A DNA stretch of 6,957 nt from JBBRMQ01 sp038230775 (GCA_038230775.1 JBBRMQ010000229.1:1-6957); one strand, 5' to 3'; counted from the stretch's first letter, positions 1-5,682 are shown. Numbers and translations: made by a program. Notes: generated by a model not told the origin, from the sequence alone.

Positions 1-78
1 GTCGATGTGGGGGCGCAGGGGGTCGAGAGGTTCGAAGAAGCGCCGGCGCCCGCGACGGAAGCCCCCGCTGCGGCTTGA
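1..78 (+). CDS. C-terminal end of an unidentified protein (partial)
   Basis: Frame 1 is open from the window edge to a TGA at 76-78 and gives 25 residues ending in an acidic, Ala/Pro-rich tail (EEAPAPATEAPAAA). Tails of this kind are common as flexible ends of proteins from GC-rich bacteria and say nothing about function. The codons carry G or C at most third positions, as in the genes to the right. The methyltransferase gene starts 63 bp downstream on the same strand, so the two may be co-transcribed, but a palindromic repeat separates them. The product cannot be named from this fragment. Confidence 0.55.
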   Translation, partial: VDVGAQGVERFEEAPAPATEAPAAA

Positions 79-94
79 CGATTCGGTTGGGGGG

Positions 95-127
95 CGGGCT
101 TCAGCCGGGCCGGCCGGCTGAAGCCGG
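95..127. repeat. REP-like palindrome, CCGGCTTCAGCCGG family (copy 1)
   Basis: Two 14-bp arms, 95-108 (CGGGCTTCAGCCGG) and 114-127 (CCGGCTGAAGCCGG), are inverted copies with one mismatch around a 5-nt loop. Each arm is itself nearly palindromic. The element sits between the end of the first gene and the methyltransferase start at 142. No T-run follows on either strand, so it is not a typical intrinsic terminator. The same 14-bp core recurs at 4638-4651 and 4662-4675, so this is a dispersed family and not a gene-specific operator. Confidence 0.8.
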
Positions 128-141
128 CCTACACTGACGCG

Positions 142-1233
142 ATGAGCGATCAACGCTATGTCGACTCCCCGCCGGACGGCGCCGATGCGTGGCGCGAGGT
201 GTGGGAGTCGGATGTGCGCTACCGTTCGAAGGGCGGTTTGTTCGAATGGCTGCGCCGCCTCGTGCGGCGCGCCAGCGGACCCGATCTCGACCGCCAGAAA
301 GACTTCAACCTCAGCGCGCTCAATCTCCTTCGCGACGTGCGCGCGGACGTCGCCGCACTTCGCGAGGATCTCAAGCACGATGTGGCGGCCGTCCAGCTGG
401 ACATGCGGCAGGCCGATGAAGCGCTGGCGGGCGAGATGTCACGCGTCCGCGATCTTGTGATGATCGCGGCGAAGCGAAACGACGCGCTGATCGCCGCACT
501 GGATCAGAAAATCGAGAGCGTCGCGGCGCGGGTTCGCGACATCACGAATCCGACGCTTCCGGAGAGCGATCCGCGACCTGCGACTCCCGATTTCGTGTAT
601 CGCAGATTGGAAGACGCGCTGCGAGGCACGCCCGACGTCGACGAGTACGTCGCGCTGGCGCTCGAGCATCAGCCGGCGCTGGACGTCGGATGCGGCCGCG
701 GCGAGTTCCTCATCGCGTGCAAGAACGCGAAGATCGAGGCGCGAGGGTTCGACGTGAACGAGCGCTCGGTCGCCGACCTCAAGGCGCAGGAAATCGAGGC
801 CACGCTCGCCGGGGTGCCCGAGTGTTTCGAAGGCATCCCGCATGATTCCGTCGGCTGCGTCCTGGCGATGCACGTCGTCGAGCACCTTCCAGTCGAGCTT
901 CTGTTTGCGCTGTTCTCCAACGCGGCGCGCGTCCTCCGACGCGGCGGGCTGTTCATCATCGAGACGCCAAACGCGGAATCGATGGTCGTCTCCGCGTCGG
1001 AGTTCTGGCGCGATCCGACGCACCTCGCGCCGCGCCATCCCGCGGCGCTCACCGTTCTGGCGCGCGAGTACGGTTTCGCGATCGAGGAGATCCGCGCGAT
1101 TCATCCGCTGCCCGCCGGCAATCAGCTGCCGATCGATGAAGAGGATTCACCGTCGCTGCGGCGGACGATTACCGTCATCAACGAACGGATCTTCGGCGCC
1201 CAGGACCTGCGGCTCATTCTTCGGCGCAGCTAG
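142..1233 (+). CDS. Coiled-coil class I SAM-dependent methyltransferase, probably acting on surface glycan
   Basis: The 363-residue protein has two parts. Residues about 58-135 are rich in heptad-like Leu/Val/Ala with charged residues (LNLLRDVRADVAALREDL onward), predicting a long coiled coil. Residues about 150-362 form a Rossmann methyltransferase. Visible motifs are the SAM-binding motif I LDVGCGRGEFL (180-190), the acidic end of strand 2 in GFDVNERSV (D204), MHVVEHLP (243-250), IETPNAES (273-280) and FWRDPTHLAPRHP (288-300). The ETPN and DPTH signatures resemble methyltransferases in O-antigen and capsule clusters, including the methyltransferase part of WbdD chain terminators. In WbdD, however, the coiled coil is C-terminal. 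No transmembrane segment or signal peptide is seen, so it is cytoplasmic. No clear Shine-Dalgarno precedes the ATG at 142. The last 87 bp overlap the rhomboid gene on the other strand. The fold is secure; the acceptor is inferred. Confidence 0.85.
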   Translation: MSDQRYVDSPPDGADAWREVWESDVRYRSKGGLFEWLRRLVRRASGPDLDRQKDFNLSALNLLRDVRADVAALREDLKHDVAAVQLDMRQADEALAGEMSRVRDLVMIAAKRNDALIAALDQKIESVAARVRDITNPTLPESDPRPATPDFVYRRLEDALRGTPDVDEYVALALEHQPALDVGCGRGEFLIACKNAKIEARGFDVNERSVADLKAQEIEATLAGVPECFEGIPHDSVGCVLAMHVVEHLPVELLFALFSNAARVLRRGGLFIIETPNAESMVVSASEFWRDPTHLAPRHPAALTVLAREYGFAIEEIRAIHPLPAGNQLPIDEEDSPSLRRTITVINERIFGAQDLRLILRRS

Positions 1234-1872
1234 CGTCTGCAGATACGGGTCGCGTGGCGGTGGGGGCGGCGCGAGATCGATCACCATCGATCCCGGCGAC
1301 GGCGGCGGGACGCGATGCGGCAGGAAACCCAGGAGAAGGCCGATGACCAGGCCGCCGAGGTGCGCGGCATTGTCGATGAACGTCACGGAGAAGCCGATCA
1401 CGATGTTCACGAGAATCCAGAACATCATCTGGCTCACCAGACTGCGCGTCCATCGCTGATGGCGATATTGCGGCGACCGAAGCAGCGAGAAGATGAACGC
1501 GCCGAGAATGCCGAAGACCGCTCCGCTGGCGCCGACCGCGATCGTGTGCGAGAACAGGACGCTGGCGATGGAGGCGCAGATCCCGCTTGCGAAATACGTC
1601 AGGACGAATCGCCGCGTGCCGAAGAGAGTCTCGTACAGCGTCCCGAGCTGATAGAGCGCCCACCCGTTCGCGCCGACGTGCCACCAGTTCGCGTGCAGAA
1701 ACATTGCGGACAGGAGGCGCCAGTACTCGCCGCGCACCAGAAGATCGGGTGTGATGGCGCCGAGCCGCGCGAGGGCGAATTCGTTATCGAGGGCGCCGGC
1801 GAATACTTCGTACGCGAAGACGGCGGCGATGATGGCCAGGATCGTGACCGTGGCGGGTGCGCGGCGGATCAT
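1147..1872 (-). CDS. Rhomboid family intramembrane serine protease
   Basis: This 241-residue polytopic membrane protein has the rhomboid signature in order. HANWWHVGAN carries H60, H65 and N69 with the spacing of GlpG H145, H150 and N154. GASGAVFG carries the catalytic Ser116, and AAHLGGLVIG carries the catalytic His171. Hydrophobic segments lie at about 8-25, 50-77, 90-108, 111-131, 147-165 and 170-184, consistent with a six-helix core. A proline-rich cytosolic-type tail (RVPPPSP, APPPPPRDP) follows at 187-241. Rhomboids cut transmembrane segments within the membrane; the substrate here is unknown. I chose the ATG at 1872 because it starts right before the first hydrophobic helix and overlaps the upstream dehydrogenase stop as ATGA, which suggests translational coupling. 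The longer open frame back to 2121 lies inside the dehydrogenase gene and is discarded. The tail-coding end overlaps the methyltransferase gene. Confidence 0.92.
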   Translation of the reverse strand: MIRRAPATVTILAIIAAVFAYEVFAGALDNEFALARLGAITPDLLVRGEYWRLLSAMFLHANWWHVGANGWALYQLGTLYETLFGTRRFVLTYFASGICASIASVLFSHTIAVGASGAVFGILGAFIFSLLRSPQYRHQRWTRSLVSQMMFWILVNIVIGFSVTFIDNAAHLGGLVIGLLLGFLPHRVPPPSPGSMVIDLAPPPPPRDPYLQTLAAPKNEPQVLGAEDPFVDDGNRPPQRR

Positions 1873-2654
1873 CGCCGCGGCTCCATGAGTCCCGAGATGC
1901 GGCGGAACATCGCGTGCGCGACACGCGGAAGAATCTCCTTGAAGCCGATGTACATCGCCGCACCAATCGGAATGATGCGTCGATAGCGGCCATCGGCCGC
2001 CGAGTCGCAGATCGCGCGAGCGACGCGCTCCGGTTTGACGGCGAGAATCAGCCGCGAGGCGCCGGGCATCTTCCCGCGCTCGGCCTTCTCGAAGAACGCA
2101 GTCTCGGTGGTGCCGGGGCACACCATCGCCACGCGCACACCGCGGCCGATCACCTCGTCGCGCAGCGCTTCACTGAACCCGATCATCGCGAACTTCGTTG
2201 CACAATAGCCGCCCATCCGCGCGTAGCCCATCAGCCCAGCGATGGACGCCACGTTCACGATCGCTCCGCTGCCGCGCCCGAGCATCTGTGGCAGCACGGC
2301 TTGCGTGCACCACACCATCCCGAAGTAGTTCGTCTGCATCATCGACTCGAGGTCGTCGGGCTTCGCTTGCTCGATCGCGTCGAAGATCGCGAAGCCGGCG
2401 TTGTTCACGAGGATGTCGACCTCGCCGGCGGAATCGATGAGGCGCTTGCAGTCGTCACGGCGGGACACATCGGCAACGATCGCGTGACATTCGACGCCCA
2501 GACCGCGGCATTCGCGCGCCACTTCGTCGAGCATGTCGGCTCGCCGCGCGGCGATGACCAGATTCGCTCCCTGCCACGCGAAAGCGAGCGCCGCCGCGCG
2601 TCCGATGCCGCTCGACGCACCGGTGATCACCACTTTCTTGCCTTTGAAACTCAT
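1869..2654 (-). CDS. Short-chain dehydrogenase/reductase (classical SDR, NADP(H)-type)
   Basis: The 261-residue protein matches the classical SDR size and carries every key motif. These are the nucleotide-binding TGASSGIG (11-18), the NNAG of strand 4 (84-87), Asn109, Ser137 in NVASIAG, and YCATK with catalytic Tyr150 and Lys154. CPGTTET (179-185) follows strand 6. Arg37 and Arg38 right after strand 2 (VIAARRAD) favour NADP(H) over NAD(H). It should oxidise or reduce a carbonyl/hydroxyl on a small molecule or lipid, but the substrate cannot be read from sequence. The slightly hydrophobic C-terminal tail may touch membrane, which would fit its coupling to the rhomboid gene (ATGA overlap at 1869-1872). 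A heptamer-repeat inverted repeat begins 6 bp upstream of the ATG. No ordinary Shine-Dalgarno is visible next to the start. Confidence 0.93.
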   Translation of the reverse strand: MSFKGKKVVITGASSGIGRAAALAFAWQGANLVIAARRADMLDEVARECRGLGVECHAIVADVSRRDDCKRLIDSAGEVDILVNNAGFAIFDAIEQAKPDDLESMMQTNYFGMVWCTQAVLPQMLGRGSGAIVNVASIAGLMGYARMGGYCATKFAMIGFSEALRDEVIGRGVRVAMVCPGTTETAFFEKAERGKMPGASRLILAVKPERVARAICDSAADGRYRRIIPIGAAMYIGFKEILPRVAHAMFRRISGLMEPRR

Positions 2655-2660
2655 CGTGCA

Positions 2661-2745
2661 GGACTGAGGACTGAGGCCTGAGGAGTGAGCGACCGGAATG
2701 GCGAAAAGTGCCCTCTCTCAGTCCTCAGTCCGCAGTCCTCAGTCC
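2661..2745. repeat. Inverted pair of GGACTGA heptamer arrays
   Basis: The left arm (2661-2689) reads as four tandem heptamers: GGACTGA, GGACTGA, GGCCTGA, GGAGTGA. The right arm (2717-2745) is the reverse complement with four heptamers of its own: GGACTGA, GGACTGC, GGACTGA, GGACTGA. The 29-bp arms match at 26 positions and flank a 27-bp spacer (2690-2716). The element ends 6 bp before the dehydrogenase start on the minus strand and upstream of the ilvE promoter on the plus strand. In RNA from either strand it could fold into a long hairpin. It looks like a dispersed non-coding element; its function is unknown. Confidence 0.85.
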
Positions 2746-2761
2746 TTGTTTCAGTGGCAGG

Positions 2762-2767
2762 TTTATA
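2762..2767 (-). promoter_or_regulatory. Weak candidate -10 box for the SDR-rhomboid pair
   Basis: On the minus strand 2767-2762 reads TATAAA, one base from the TATAAT consensus. No convincing -35 hexamer lies 16-18 bp upstream of it. If used, transcription would start near 2755 and give a leader of about 100 nt containing the whole heptamer hairpin. It nearly abuts the -35 of the divergent ilvE promoter. Treat it as a weak candidate only. Confidence 0.25.
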
Positions 2768-2770
2768 GCA

Positions 2771-2800
2771 TTGACTCCGGATTTCAGCGGCACCTATACT
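2771..2800 (+). promoter_or_regulatory. Sigma70-type promoter of ilvE
   Basis: The -35 box TTGACT (2771-2776) and -10 box TATACT (2795-2800) each differ by one base from TTGACA and TATAAT, and they are 18 bp apart. Transcription would begin near 2807, giving a leader of about 30 nt that ends in a good ribosome binding site. AT-rich hexamers at this spacing are notable in such GC-rich DNA. No leader peptide rich in branched-chain codons and no attenuator hairpin fits within so short a leader. Confidence 0.7.
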
Positions 2801-2825
2801 CGCGTCAGCCCTGCCCGGAAACCGT

Positions 2826-2830
2826 GGAGG
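2826..2830 (+). promoter_or_regulatory. Ribosome binding site deciding the ilvE start
   Basis: GGAGG lies 6 bp before the ATG at 2837. It favours this start over in-frame upstream codons such as 2708, which lie before the predicted promoter. Confidence 0.8.
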
Positions 2831-2836
2831 CCTTTC

Positions 2837-3808
2837 ATGCCGTTCGACGAAGTCAAGAAAGTATGGATGAACGGACGGCTGATTGATTTCGCCGACGCGA
2901 AAATCCACGTCTTCACCCACGCCCTGCACTACGGCTCCGGTCTGTTCGAGGGAATCCGCTGCTATGTGACGAAGGATCGCGGTCCGGCGATCTTCCGGCT
3001 CGCCGAGCATTCGCGCCGTCTCTACGACAGCGCGCGCATCTACCGCATGAACGTGCCGTTCACGATGGAGGAGTTCCAGAAGGCCTGCATCGACATCGTC
3101 GCCGCGAACGGATTCGAAGACTGCTACCTCCGCCCGGTGGTCTATCGCGGATTCGGAACGTTAGGCGTGGATCCGTCGAAGTGCCCGGTCGATCTCTTGA
3201 TCGCCGCCTGGGTCTGGGGCAAATACCTCGGACATGAAGCGATCGAGAACGGCGTCGACGTTCGAGTCTCGTCGTGGAATCGCATGGCGCCGAACACGTT
3301 CCCCGCGCTGGCGAAGGCCACCGGCAACTACATGAACTCGATCCTGATCCGGCAGGAAGCCGCGGTCGATGGTTACGCCGAGGGAATCGCACTCGACGTC
3401 AACGGCTATGTGAGCGAAGGCTCCGGCGAAAACATCTTCGTCGTGCGCGACGGACGCATTTTCACGCCGCAGCTCGGGGCGTCGATCCTGGCCGGCATCA
3501 CGCGCTCCAGCGTCATCCGCATCGCCCGCGATCTCGGACTCGAAGTCGTCGAGGGCCTCGTTCCGCGCGAGATGCTGTACATCGCGGACGAGGTCTTCTT
3601 CAGCGGTACCGCCGCCGAGATCACGCCGATCCGCAGCATCGATCGCATCCCCGTCGGCGTCGGCCGCCGCGGCCCCATCACCGAGCGCCTGCAGAAGGAA
3701 TTCTTCGCCTACATCGCGGGCGAGATCCCCGATCGCTACAACTGGTTCACGCCGGTGTACGCCGATCGCGCCGCGGGCGCGCGCAAGCCTGCCCTGGCGG
3801 CGAGCTAA
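2837..3808 (+). CDS. ilvE: Branched-chain amino acid aminotransferase (PLP class IV)
   Basis: This 323-residue cytoplasmic enzyme transfers amino groups between glutamate and the 2-oxo acids of leucine, isoleucine and valine. This is the last biosynthetic step and the first degradative one. Family marks are HALHYGSGLFEGIRCY (28-43), the AWVWGKYLG strand (124-132), and SSWNRMAPNTFPALAKATGN, in which Lys160 is the PLP-binding lysine. Glu194 sits in YVSEGSGEN, with the cofactor-phosphate loops GITRSS (220-225) and SGTAAEITPI (256-265). Positions of the lysine and glutamate match E. coli IlvE. The start at 2837 is supported by GGAGG at 2826-2830, 6 bp upstream, and by homology beginning in the next residues (VWMNGRLIDF). 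The open frame continues upstream to 2708, but that part crosses the promoter and repeat. The gene stands alone under its own promoter. Its stop overlaps the convergent sirtuin stop by 4 bp. Confidence 0.96.
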   Translation: MPFDEVKKVWMNGRLIDFADAKIHVFTHALHYGSGLFEGIRCYVTKDRGPAIFRLAEHSRRLYDSARIYRMNVPFTMEEFQKACIDIVAANGFEDCYLRPVVYRGFGTLGVDPSKCPVDLLIAAWVWGKYLGHEAIENGVDVRVSSWNRMAPNTFPALAKATGNYMNSILIRQEAAVDGYAEGIALDVNGYVSEGSGENIFVVRDGRIFTPQLGASILAGITRSSVIRIARDLGLEVVEGLVPREMLYIADEVFFSGTAAEITPIRSIDRIPVGVGRRGPITERLQKEFFAYIAGEIPDRYNWFTPVYADRAAGARKPALAAS

Positions 3809-4518
3809 GTTTCGAGGATTGCATCGACGATCGGAGGAGTGGCTTCCGCAGCCTTCGCCTCGACCATGAACATGCAGGGCGACACGGAACTCGGCTGCGG
3901 ATTGATCTCGATCGACAGGCCGCGATGCAAACGCGCCAGTCCCGCCGCGGGGTAGACGACGCCCGATGTTCCGATGACGAGCAGCAGGTCGGCGCGGCTC
4001 ACCTCCACTGACGCGCGCTCGAACGCTCCCTCGGGCAGCATCTCGCCGAACCAGACGACATCCGGACGAAGCAGCGCTCCGCATGAACATTCGGGAGGCA
4101 ACTTGTCGAACGCTTCCGCGGCGTCATGAACCGTGCCCTCGCGGACGCAGCGTGTGCGAAACACGTTGCCGTGCAACTCGATGACGTCCCTCGAGCCTGC
4201 GCGCGCGTGCAAGCCGTCGACGTTCTGCGTGACGACGATCGCGTCGCCTAGTTTCGCGATCGCCCGATGGGCAGCATTCGGTTGCGCGTCGCGAACGGGC
4301 GATCGGCGCCACTCGTACCACTCCCACACCAGAAGGGGATTGCTGGCGAAGGCGGCGGGTGTCGCCAGATCCTCCGCGCGGTAGTTGCGCCACAGACCAC
4401 CGTCGCCACGAAAGGTGGGGATGCCGCTGTCGGCCGAGACACCAGCGCCGGTGAAGACGACGACGCTGCGCGGCTTTTTCTTACGGATGGCGGCAACTGC
4501 ATCACTCAGTGCTTCCAT
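3805..4518 (-). CDS. cobB: Sir2-family NAD-dependent protein deacylase (class III sirtuin, CobB-like)
   Basis: The 237-residue protein is a single sirtuin catalytic domain. It removes acyl groups from protein lysines using NAD+, releasing nicotinamide and O-acyl-ADP-ribose. Visible motifs are the NAD-binding GAGVSADSGIPTFRG (24-38), TQNVDGLHARAG (97-108), catalytic His116 in ELHGN, RPDVVWFGE (151-159), VIGTSG (181-186) and IEINPQ (203-208). Tyr68 and Arg71 in WEWYEWRR match the YxxR pair of SIRT5 and E. coli CobB that recognises succinyl/malonyl groups, so desuccinylase activity is likely besides deacetylation. Only Cys124, Cys144 and Cys146 remain at the usual zinc site, since the second Cys of the first pair is Glu127. 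E. coli CobB is, from memory, also irregular there. A CCGAGG palindrome and two REP-like hairpins lie upstream, and no clear Shine-Dalgarno is seen. It converges on ilvE. Confidence 0.93.
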   Translation of the reverse strand: MEALSDAVAAIRKKKPRSVVVFTGAGVSADSGIPTFRGDGGLWRNYRAEDLATPAAFASNPLLVWEWYEWRRSPVRDAQPNAAHRAIAKLGDAIVVTQNVDGLHARAGSRDVIELHGNVFRTRCVREGTVHDAAEAFDKLPPECSCGALLRPDVVWFGEMLPEGAFERASVEVSRADLLLVIGTSGVVYPAAGLARLHRGLSIEINPQPSSVSPCMFMVEAKAAEATPPIVDAILET

Positions 4519-4523
4519 CGCGG

Positions 4524-4538
4524 CCGAGGATACCTCGG
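4524..4538. promoter_or_regulatory. Short palindrome just upstream of the sirtuin start
   Basis: CCGAGG (4524-4529) and CCTCGG (4533-4538) are perfect inverted repeats around ATA. They end 5 bp before the sirtuin ATG on the minus strand. It could be an operator, or a small mRNA hairpin that hides the only GAGG near the start. Short GC palindromes arise often by chance in such DNA, so the role is uncertain. Confidence 0.35.
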
Positions 4539-4548
4539 GTTAGCTTGC

Positions 4549-4589
4549 GGCCTCTGTGTGAGGACCGGCGTCAGCGCCGGTCCTCGCAC
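4549..4589. repeat. REP-like hairpin, diverged copy (copy 2)
   Basis: Arms GTGTGAGGACCGGCG (4556-4570) and its complement (4575-4589) form a 15-bp stem with one T/G wobble and a 4-nt TCAG loop. Its left flank and left arm (4549-4575) are repeated at 4622-4648 with 2 differences in 27 bases, so copies 2 and 3 share an origin. It lies in the 183-bp gap between the sirtuin start and the foldase end. Confidence 0.8.
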
Positions 4590-4621
4590 GGCTTCGGTCT
4601 GGGGCTTGGGCCGAGGCGGAG

Positions 4622-4682
4622 GGCCTCTGTGTGAGGGCCGGCTTCAGCCGGCCTGCCGTGACCGGCTGAAGCCGGTCCTCAC
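4622..4682. repeat. REP-like hairpin downstream of the foldase operon (copy 3)
   Basis: Two 21-bp arms, 4631-4651 and 4662-4682, are inverted copies with one difference (a G/T pair) around a 10-nt loop. Each arm contains the 14-bp core also found at 95-127. The element starts 19 bp beyond the stop of the minus-strand foldase operon, where its RNA hairpin could protect the 3' end or help stop transcription. No U-run follows in that direction, so it is not a standard intrinsic terminator. Confidence 0.82.
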
Positions 4683-4701
4683 GCCGAAGCGGTGAGAAGC
4701 T

Positions 4702-5676
4702 CTACGTCGTCGGAATGTTCTCGTCGTGAATCTGGATGAAAGCGTCCTTGCGCAGGTTGTCGATGTAGGCCTTGTAGTCGCGCTGCCAGGCGTCATCGCT
4801 GGCGTCCTTGCGCAGCTTGTCCTTGACCGACTCGAACGCCGGCACTTCGGACGGAAGGCGAACCTCGACTTTCAGGATGTGCCATCCCGATTTGCTCTCC
4901 AGCGGTCCGATGACTGCACCCGACTGGCTGTTGAAGACGGCCTTGTCGAGATCGGGGAGGAGCTCACCTCGCCCCACTTCGCCGAGGTCGCCGCCTTTGT
5001 TGCGGGTGCCGGATTCGGACGTGCTTGCGGCGAGCGACGCGAAATCCACGGAACCGCGCGCCTGCGCGGCGATCGATTCGGCGCGCTGCTTCGCGGCTTC
5101 GACCTGCGCGGCGTTCTCGGGCCGCAGGATGACGATCTCGCGCAGATGCGCGCGCTCGGGAAGGCGGTAGCGCTCCTTCTCGCGGTCGTAGCGCTCGCGG
5201 AGCTCTTTGTCGGTGGCGTCCTCGCGACTGCGGAGCTCGCGGCCGAACACCTTGTTCATGAGGATCGTGTCGCGGAGGCGCGCTTCCATGTCGGTGCGCG
5301 TCATCCCTGACTTCTGCAGCGACTCCTCGAACTGCTGATCGGTGGAGATGCCGTACTGCTGCTTGAGGCGGCCGACCGCGCCCGAGAGGTCGTCGGGCGT
5401 CACGGCGAGGCCGAGGCGATCCGCGCGGTCCTTGATCAGAAGCTCGCCGATGATGTCGTTGACGAGGTTCTTCTTGTACTCGGCCTTCTTCGCCGCCACA
5501 TCGGCAGGTGTCGCCGTCTGCTCGATCTCGGCGAATCCGTCGTGCAGGCGCTTGGCGTACTGGGTGCGCGTCACGATGCGGTCGCCGACGCGAACCACGA
5601 TCGCTTCCACGATCGGGCCGGCCGTTGCGGTGATCGCCGTGGCGACCACCAGGAGTGTCATCAGTGCTTTTTTCAT
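4702..5676 (-). CDS. Secreted SurA-like parvulin peptidyl-prolyl isomerase
   Basis: The 324-residue exported foldase starts with a signal peptide: MKK, a hydrophobic stretch to about residue 18, and likely cleavage after ATA at 19. A SurA-type N-terminal chaperone region follows at about 25-165, beginning VVRVGDRIVTRTQY and mostly helical. A parvulin isomerase domain spans about 174-272 (AHLREIVI, DFASLAASTSESGTRNKGGDLGEVGRGEL, SGWHILKV). A charged helical tail closes the protein. Such proteins assist folding of outer-membrane and secreted proteins in the periplasm; the isomerase turns X-Pro bonds. It is shorter than E. coli SurA (about 428 residues), which has two parvulin domains, because it has one. 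AAGGA at 5683-5687 lies 6 bp before the ATG, in the 18-bp gap after the upstream foldase gene, so the two form an operon. Clients are unknown; outer-membrane barrels or the neighbouring pilus are the natural guesses. Confidence 0.9.
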   Translation of the reverse strand: MKKALMTLLVVATAITATAGPIVEAIVVRVGDRIVTRTQYAKRLHDGFAEIEQTATPADVAAKKAEYKKNLVNDIIGELLIKDRADRLGLAVTPDDLSGAVGRLKQQYGISTDQQFEESLQKSGMTRTDMEARLRDTILMNKVFGRELRSREDATDKELRERYDREKERYRLPERAHLREIVILRPENAAQVEAAKQRAESIAAQARGSVDFASLAASTSESGTRNKGGDLGEVGRGELLPDLDKAVFNSQSGAVIGPLESKSGWHILKVEVRLPSEVPAFESVKDKLRKDASDDAWQRDYKAYIDNLRKDAFIQIHDENIPTT

Positions 5677-5682
5677 GTGGAG

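Noticed and set aside
75..80. TTGACG as a -35 box for the methyltransferase gene
   Set aside because: It overlaps the stop of the first gene and no -10 hexamer lies 16-19 bp downstream, where the palindrome sits.
1873..2121. Open frame extending the rhomboid 83 codons upstream
   Set aside because: It runs through the dehydrogenase gene in another frame and is rich in Arg, as shadow frames in GC-rich DNA are. The rhomboid starts naturally at 1872 in an ATGA overlap.
1857..2681. Plus-strand ORF of 274 codons opposite the dehydrogenase
   Set aside because: It is the antisense shadow of a full classical SDR with all catalytic motifs, and its product is low-complexity His/Arg/Ala-rich sequence.
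2661..2745. CRISPR-like repeats
   Set aside because: Units are 7 bp, contiguous, without unique spacers, and arranged as an inverted pair.
2708..2836. Open frame extending ilvE 43 codons upstream
   Set aside because: The extension is translated repeat and promoter sequence (SLSPQSAVLSP-like), lies upstream of the predicted transcription start, and has no counterpart in the enzyme family. The ATG at 2837 has a good ribosome binding site.
3161..4090. Minus-strand ORF of 309 codons spanning ilvE and the sirtuin end
   Set aside because: It is antisense to ilvE and out of frame with the sirtuin; both of those have complete motif sets, while this product is Arg/Asp/Ala-rich without motifs.
4631..4682. 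Intrinsic terminator of the foldase operon
   Set aside because: The hairpin is strong but no U-run follows in either direction, and the same core occurs before the methyltransferase, so it is better called a dispersed repeat.
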